NCBI RefSeq assembly: GCF_027580225.2
Contig: NC_073358.2
Coordinates: forward strand, 13,312,001 to 13,376,000
Reading direction: 5' to 3'
DNA: 64,000 nt
Source: Misgurnus anguillicaudatus
Taxonomy: Eukaryota > Chordata > Actinopteri > Cypriniformes > Cobitidae
Both the position numbers and the translations under genes were made by a program. Below the pieces are notes generated by a model. The model was not told the DNA's origin. It saw only the letters and a list, made by a program, of their open reading frames with translations, and did not search any database. This document shows positions 58,088 through 64,000 of this stretch, in pieces (the stretch's first letter is position 1; every line of letters starts with the position of its first letter).

Positions 58088-58963
58088 TGTAAACGTGAAT
58101 GTCTCTCTGGTCTACTTGTGATCCGACTGATTACGACACATCTTAATATCAGGTATAAACAGCCCCTGAGATGAAAACCATTTTAAAGCAAGTTAATTGG
58201 GGTCATATAGACGGGGTTCACATAACGTTTTTGGCCTGGTTCTCAAAGGTGCACATGGAGATGTTGCTTGGTAGTCACACTACTCGTAGCACAGAAATCC
58301 TACGTGATGTCATCATCACTAATCTTGCTATTCTCTTTGCCATATTTCTTTGGTTTGTAGCATGGTAGACGAAGATGTACATAAAATAAAATATGCCTGG
58401 TTATTGTCTTTAACCCATGTAACCCTCATAAATAACTACTAGCCTAACTAATATAAATTTCAAATATTGTTAAAGACCAGTTAATCGTCAGCAATAAAAA
58501 AATAAATATGTAATAATTAAATTATGAGAAATCACAAATAAATACAATAAAAAAAAACATACAACAACAGTGCCGTTCATGTTTTCAGGTTGGTCTGTAG
58601 TTTCCAGGTACATTACAGAAACTGAATGAAGTAATCAGATAAGACTGCATCAGAGTTTCCCCCCCGAAAATTTGGTAGTTAAGGTGGTAGGGTTGGGCAA
58701 GGGGGCAGATTCCGGGGGCATGGCAATCAAAGGGGCGGGGCATACGCGTCATGATTAATTTTTGTATTTATTTGAAACATTTAAATAAAACTTAATTTTG
58801 AAGAAACTATGACAGAAAATGAACACATACTACATTATTAATGAGTTAAATGTTTTACCTGTAACAGGAATAGCTGCGTGATGAAGTGATAGCATTTATT
58901 TAACTGATAAATTTTTTCTAGATAAAGTAATACCATAGATGTTGTTATATTACTTGCAGTAAT
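58088..58963. other. Repeat flank, then unclassified intron
   Basis: The first about 70 bp belongs to the repeat split by the hAT. The rest is AT-rich with a short G-rich stretch (58680-58745). No gene. Confidence 0.4.
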
Positions 58964-59164
58964 TAGGGGTCAAGCACCGAAGGTGCTGAGACACCTATTG
59001 CAATTGTTAGTATTATTATTATTATTAGGGGTCAAGCACCGCAGGTGCCGAGACACCTATTGCAAATGTTAGTATTATTATTATTATTATTATTAGGGGT
59101 CAAGCACCGAAGGTGCTGAGACACCTATTGCAATTGTTAGTATTATTATTATTATTATTATTAT

Positions 59165-60430
59165 TCTTACTCTTGTCCAATGGGAGTCTATGGCAGCCCT
59201 ATGAACCATAAGTAGTAGAATGATGAAATTTGGCACAATTGTAGTGGTGGTCCTAAATAGTCATGTGACCAATAATGGGGTCTCTATCAGTAACTCTATA
59301 GCGCCACCAGCAGATCAAAAATTCAATGTTCGAACTGTTATAACTAATGATACATTTGAACTATGAAAATTCTACTTAGTACACGTGATTGCCCTTCTCA
59401 CATTAATTGATTTTAATACCTTACAGTAGGACTCCTCCCATTACAGTAGTGGCCATTTTGAAATGTACAGTTGTTTGTTTTTTCGCTACTCCTCCTTCAA
59501 ATTTGGTTCAATTGTTATGAAGTTTGTCACAGATGATCTTTGTAGTGAGCTGCATAGAAATGACCGAACAGAATTTTGATATTTATCTTTATGCAAAAGT
59601 AATAAATGCGTGAACTTAACGAGGTTGATGCAATAATGGTTCTGAAGCTGTACCTCGGTCATTCTTTTATCAATTGAAATGAAATTTGGTACACTTCATG
59701 TTGACCATGAACTGGGGGTCCATATCAAATTTGGTGACAGCGCCACCTATGGGTCATGAGATATGAAAATAGGCTATTTTTGCTCATAACTTCTGAACTG
59801 TTTGTCAGAAAATTATGATCTTGATGTCTATGGATTGCTTGGCTCATGCCGCATCTGTCGATGTGTATTATGCCGGGTTTGACCAAACCGCCTGTCCGCC
59901 ATTTTGAAATTTCACATGAATTGTTATATTTTTTGAACTATTGCACATATCCGTGCAAAAAGTGGTAAGGAGCTTTGACATGATGTCCTGAAGGTACCTG
60001 GGAAGTCAGAGTACAGCGCCACCTAGGGGTAATAAACTATAACAGTTCTTATGGAACTGCTTATAACTTCGGAATACTTTGTCTGATATGAATTTCTTTC
60101 TGAAATTGTATTCACTGGTTTATGCCGGTTGCAACGATACCTCATTTGTCATTTTCCAAAATTCTGTTCATGTATTATTGTAAAGCATTTGGTAGATGAT
60201 TTTTCCGCTACTCCTTTTACAAATTTTGTTTATTTTTTGCCAGGTTCTGCTCGTATAATGTTTGGAGCAATCCGCACAGAAATGACTGAACAGATTTTTG
60301 ATATTCTGTTCTCTTTTTAGAAATACCACTCCAAAGTTGACCGTGCCTGTGACGTTGTCTATTTGCCATAGGTAAAATAATATGACTGTATATTACATTG
60401 TATAGCATTACTATACATAATGATCTGCTT
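59165..60430 (-). repeat. 1.25-kb direct repeat, unit 1
   Basis: Begins CTTGTCCAATGGGAGTCTATGG-type sequence and ends near TATAGCATTACTATACATAA. It matches 61490-62720 almost line by line, with scattered substitutions and small indels. It includes several GCGCCACC cores. Confidence 0.9.
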
Positions 60431-60570
60431 GTCTTCAATTTCACTTGAACTCATGCACATTGTATTTATGTTATTTCTACTTCTGCTGTGTCAATTCTGC
60501 ATCTTTGGTGATTGACATATGTCAATCCTTGCAGATATCTAATCTTTTTCTGCTGTCTCATGAACTGTGT

Positions 60571-60645
60571 CAACTGAGTGGCGCATCTAGTTAAACCACA
60601 TGCATTGAGATTCTGAGTTCCTGGGTTCGAATCCCACCTGAGTCA
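60571..60645 (+). ncRNA. tRNA-like unit 1 (pol III box motifs), probably pseudo
   Basis: An A-box-like TGGCGCATCTAGTTAAACC and an exact B box GGTTCGAATCC (60624-60634) are spaced as in a tRNA, and the T-arm TGGG...CCCA pairs. The acceptor stem does not close, so it is not a functional tRNA. It looks like a SINE-type head captured in the repeat. Confidence 0.5.
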
Positions 60646-60835
60646 TGATGTTTTGTTCTTCCTCATCAATTCTTCTCAACCTGTCTGTAGTTCACATGTG
60701 TTCTATTTTTCCATGTTTGCTGTTGTTGCTCTGCATTGTGGTGCTTCTGCTGTGTCTTTCCTGCATCTTTGGTGATTAACATATGTTAATCCTTTCAGCT
60801 CTCTAATCTCTTGTCTGCTGCCTCATGAACTGTGT

Positions 60836-60910
60836 CAACTGAGTGGCGCATCTAGTTAAACCACATGCATTGAGATTCTGAGTTCCTGGGTTCGAATCCC
60901 ACCTGAGTCA
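60836..60910 (+). ncRNA. tRNA-like unit 2, tandem copy
   Basis: Same 75-nt sequence as unit 1, shifted by 265 bp, with the B box GGTTCGAATCC unchanged. The whole 265-bp unit (including GAACTGTGTCAACTGAGTGG and the downstream TTCACATGTGTTC) is duplicated. Confidence 0.5.
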
Positions 60911-61011
60911 TGACGTTTTGTTCTTCCTCATCAATTCTTCTCAACCTGTCTGTAGTTCACATGTGTTCTATTTTTCCATGTTTGCTGTTGTTGCTCTGCA
61001 TTGTGCTGGTT

Positions 61012-61428
61012 CTTGCTGTGCTTTGTGTGCTTGCTGTGCTTTGTGTGCTTGCTGTGTTTTGTGTGCTTGCTGTGCTTTGTGTGCTTGCTGTGCTTTGTGT
61101 GCTTGCTGTGCTTTGTGAGCTTGCTGTGCTTTGTGTGCCTGCTGTGATTTGTGTAATTGCTGTGCTTTGTGTTCTTGCTGTGCTTTGTGTGCTTGCTGTG
61201 CTTTGTGTGCTTGCTGTGCTTTGTGAGCTTGCTGTGATTTGTGTGCTTGCTCTGCTTTGTGTGCTGGTTGTGCTTTGTGAGCTTGCTGTGCTTTGTGAGC
61301 TTGCTGTGCTTTGTGTGCCTGCTCTGATTTGTGTGTTTGCTGTGCTTTGTGTGCTTGCTGTGCTTTGTGAGCTTGCTGTGATTTGTGAGCTTGCTGTGTT
61401 TTGTGTGCTTGCTGTGCTTGCTTTGGGT
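61012..61428 (+). repeat. 18-bp minisatellite, about 23 copies
   Basis: GCTTGCTGTGCTTTGTGT repeats with single-base variants (GTGAGC, GTGATT). The period is a multiple of three, so long ORFs appear in several frames (Leu-Ala-Val-Leu-Cys-Val, His-Ser-Lys) without coding meaning. It directly follows tRNA-like unit 2. Confidence 0.95.
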
Positions 61429-61489
61429 GCTCATTATTGCGCTGAAGGTGCTTGGCCCCGAGTTGCTGCTTGCAGCTATATTTCTGCTT

Positions 61490-62720
61490 ACTCTTGTCCA
61501 ATGGGAGTCTATGGCAGCCCTATGAACCGTAAGTAATAGAATGATGAAATTTGGCACAGTTGTAGTGGTGGTCCTAAATAGTCATGTGACCAAAAATGGG
61601 CAGTAACTCTATAGCGCCACCAGCAGATCAAAAATTTAATGTTCGAACTGTTATAACTGGTGATAAATTTGAACTATGAAAATTTTACTTAGTATACGTG
61701 ATTGTTCTTCTCACATTAATTCATTAATTGCTTTTAATACATTACAGTAAGACTCCTCCCATTACAGTAGCAGCCATTTTGAAATGTACAGTTTTTTGTT
61801 TTTTCGCTACTCCTCATTCAAATTTGGTTAAATTGTTATGAAGTTTGTCACAGGTGATCTTCGGACTGAGCTGCATAGAAATGACTGAACAGAATTTGAA
61901 TATTTATCTTTATTCAAAAGTAATAAATGCGTGATCTTAACGAGGTTGACGCAAAAATGGTTCTGAAGCTGTACCTCAGTCATTCGTTGATCAATCGAAA
62001 TGAAATTTGGTACACTTCATGTGGACCATGAACTTGGTCCATATCAAATCTGGCGACAGCGCCACCTATGGGTCATGAGATATTAAAATAGGCTATTTTT
62101 GCCCATAACTTCTGAACTGTTTGTCAGAAAATTATGATCTTGATGGCTTTGGATTGCTTATTGTGGATGTGTATTATGCTGGGTTTGACCAAACCGCCTG
62201 TCCGCCATTTTGAAATTTCACATAAATTGTTATATTTTTTGAACTATTCGAGATATCCACGCAAAAATTGGTAAGGAGCTTTGACATGATGTCCTGAAGG
62301 TACCTGGGAAGTCAGAGTACAGCGCCACCTAGGGGTAATAAACTATAACAGTTCTTATGGAACTGCTTATAACTTCGGAATACTTTGTCTGATATTAATT
62401 TCTTTGTGAAATTGTATTCACTGGTTTATGCTGGTTGTAACGATACCTCATTTGTCATTTTCCAACATTCTGTTCATGTGTTATTGTAAAGCATATGGTA
62501 GATGATTTTTTCGCTACTCCTTTTACAAATTTTGTTTATTTTTTGCCAGGTTCTGCTCGTATAATGTTTGAAGCAATCAGCACAGAAATGACTGAACAGA
62601 TTTTTGATATTATGTTCTCTTTCTTAGAAATACCACTCCAAAGGTGACCGTGCCTGTGACGTTGTCTATTTATCACAGTAAATTAATGTGACTGTATATT
62701 ACATTGTATAGCATTACTAT
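61490..62720 (-). repeat. 1.25-kb direct repeat, unit 2
   Basis: Second copy of 59165-60430, same orientation. The shared end TATAGCATTACTATACATAA lies just before the next terminal hairpin. Confidence 0.9.
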
Positions 62721-62724
62721 ACAT

Positions 62725-64000
62725 AATTAGGGGTCAAGCCCAGAATGGGCGAGACCCCTATTGGGATTGTTAGTTTTCTTATTATTATTATTATTATTAT
62801 TATTATCTATTATTCTTCTTCTTCCGCCATTGCGTCTATGGCAGCCCATAGAACCGTACGTAGGAAAGTTATGAAATTTGGCACACTCATAGAGGACATT
62901 CGAAAAAGTCACCACTCCAAATTTGGAGTGTCTATGTCAAACCCAATAGCGCCACCAACAGTCCAAATTTTCACTTACATTTTTGGTTATAACTGCTGAC
63001 CCGTACGTCATAGAAACGCAACTCTTGCTTCTTCTGATTCCTTGGCTCATGCCGATTCGATTGCACCATATGACGTCATTTCCGTTATGCTAATTATTTC
63101 GATATTTTGAATTGTTTGTAAAACCTACTTTTTCGAACTCGTCCTAGAGCTTTTGTCCAATTTGCTTAAAGAATGTGTGTGTAGGATCTATAGACACTCA
63201 TGGCAAAAAGTTATGGAATTCGTGTTGATTCACCAATCCGTTACCATATAACGCGTCAATGAATTTTACGTAGAGCGCGAAAAAACGGATTTGAGGCTGT
63301 ATTTTCACCAAAGTTAAGCGTATTCATACGAAACTTGGTAGTTTTGATGGTAGTCACGACCTGAGGGTTCATGCCCAGTTTCGTCACAGCGCCACCTAGT
63401 GTTCACGAGATTTGAAAAATGGCTATTTTTGCTTATAACTACTGCAAACTTGAGTCTAAAATTATAAAAGTGCTATTGTTAGATTCCTTGAGGCATGCCG
63501 AGTCAAACGATACCAAAAGGTTTTCGGTCGGCCATTTTGGGGGTCGGCCATTTTGAATTTTAACTTTTTTTGTAGGAAAGTTATGAAATTTGGCACACTC
63601 AAAGAGGACATTCCAAATAGTCCCCACACCAAATTTGGAGTGTCTATGTCAAACCCGATAGCGCCACCAACAGTCCAAATTTTCACTTACATTTTTGGTT
63701 ATAACTGCTGACCCGTACGTCATAGAAACGCAATTCTTGTTTCTTCTGATTCCTTGGCTCATGCCAATTCGATTGCACAATATGACATCATTTCCGTCAT
63801 GCTAATTATTTCGATATTTTGAATTGTTTGTAAAACCTACTTTTTCGAACTCGTCCTAGAGCTTTTGTCCAATTTGCGTAAAGAATGGGTGTGTAGCATC
63901 TAGAGACACTCATGGCAAAAAGTTATGGAATTCGTGTCGATCCGCCAATCCGTTTCCGTACACCGCGTCAACAAATTTTACGCAGAGTGGGAACAAACGG
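62725..64000 (-). mobile_element. Second Helitron-like element, runs off the window
   Basis: The terminal palindrome at 62728-62759 (AGGGGTC...GACCCCT with inner GCCCA-gaa-TGGGC) followed by a (TTA)n run mirrors the end at 58964. The body holds a 712-bp direct repeat: TAGGAAAGTTATGAAATTTG at 62861 and again at 63573, continuing to the window edge. Non-coding. Confidence 0.5.

Larger units (their letters stand above)
58964..62724 (-). mobile_element. Helitron-like non-coding element with repeated 3' ends
   Basis: Read on the minus strand, it ends in the hairpin AGCACC-ttc-GGTGCT, then TTGACCCCTAA before T. A hairpin shortly before CTRR/T is the Helitron 3' signature; class by inference. This terminus plus a (TTA)n run occurs three times in a row (58964, 59026, 59095). 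The body contains two long direct repeats (59165-60430, 61490-62720), a tRNA-like tandem and a minisatellite. No Rep/helicase is encoded. Confidence 0.5.

Noticed and set aside
58964..59164. CRISPR-like repeat-spacer array
   Set aside because: The three repeats are transposon ends separated only by (TTA)n, in a vertebrate genome.
60571..60910. Two functional tRNA genes
   Set aside because: B boxes are perfect but the acceptor stems do not pair, and the units are tandem copies inside a transposon.
60910..61557. 208- and 177-codon ORFs over the 18-bp minisatellite
   Set aside because: The repeat period is divisible by three, so any stop-free frame stays open. Three or more frames are open simultaneously.

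Overview
This is animal nuclear DNA from a teleost, most likely a cyprinid close to zebrafish. The evidence is one split vertebrate gene, very dense DNA-transposon content with termini I associate with fish, L2-like and L1/Tx1-like LINEs, and long microsatellites. There is no bacterial-type gene organisation, rRNA, intact tRNA or CRISPR. Family names for repeats come from visible termini, target-site duplications (TSDs) and protein motifs. No database was searched.

The only host gene I can support is skic3 (ttc37), on the minus strand. It encodes the TPR scaffold of the cytoplasmic SKI complex. Six coding exons are visible, from 44774 down to 6588. Their reading phases join, and the product follows the order of the vertebrate SKIC3 N-terminal third. 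Exons 44631-44774, 44138-44236 and 43913-44021 are clustered; then come 35183-35323 and 34843-34944; then a 28.1-kb intron; then 6588-6712. The gene continues beyond both window edges, so nearly the whole window is intronic.

Almost everything else is transposon, much of it inserted into other transposons. 1-3971 is Helitron-like repeat with a MITE and a 174-bp tandem repeat. 4183-12112 is a chain of short TIR elements plus a 569-bp palindrome. 12117-13224 is a GGAT microsatellite with 212 perfect units. 13.4-19.0 kb is hAT-type and TTAA-type elements plus minisatellites. 19440-25440 is a Tc1/mariner relic split by a 5.1-kb hAT, which itself holds a LINE tail (with a hAT inside) and a foldback DD37E mariner (with a TTAA element inside). 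26.67-33.5 kb is a nearly full-length L2-like LINE on the minus strand, broken by two hATs; one of these carries a 305-bp near-perfect palindrome. 33.9-39.3 kb holds two Harbinger-like MITEs, a Tc1 3' end and a second LINE. 39532-43681 is a composite hAT with a BED zinc-finger fragment and a CATGCTAGC-type array. 44.95-53.5 kb is a nest of hATs. 54.3-55.1 kb is a third LINE relic. 57129-58079 is another hAT. 58964-64000 is Helitron-like, with reiterated hairpin ends, a tandem pair of tRNA-like units and an 18-bp minisatellite.

The transposons do not form a pathway; they are layers of successive insertions in skic3 introns, and the exact TSDs give their relative order. I see no convincing new multi-gene system. 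The most notable items are the long hairpin-forming palindromes, the set of TTAA-flanked MITE families (one with a possible THAP-like coding remnant), the duplicated exon-like module inside a hAT, and the repeated Helitron-like termini.
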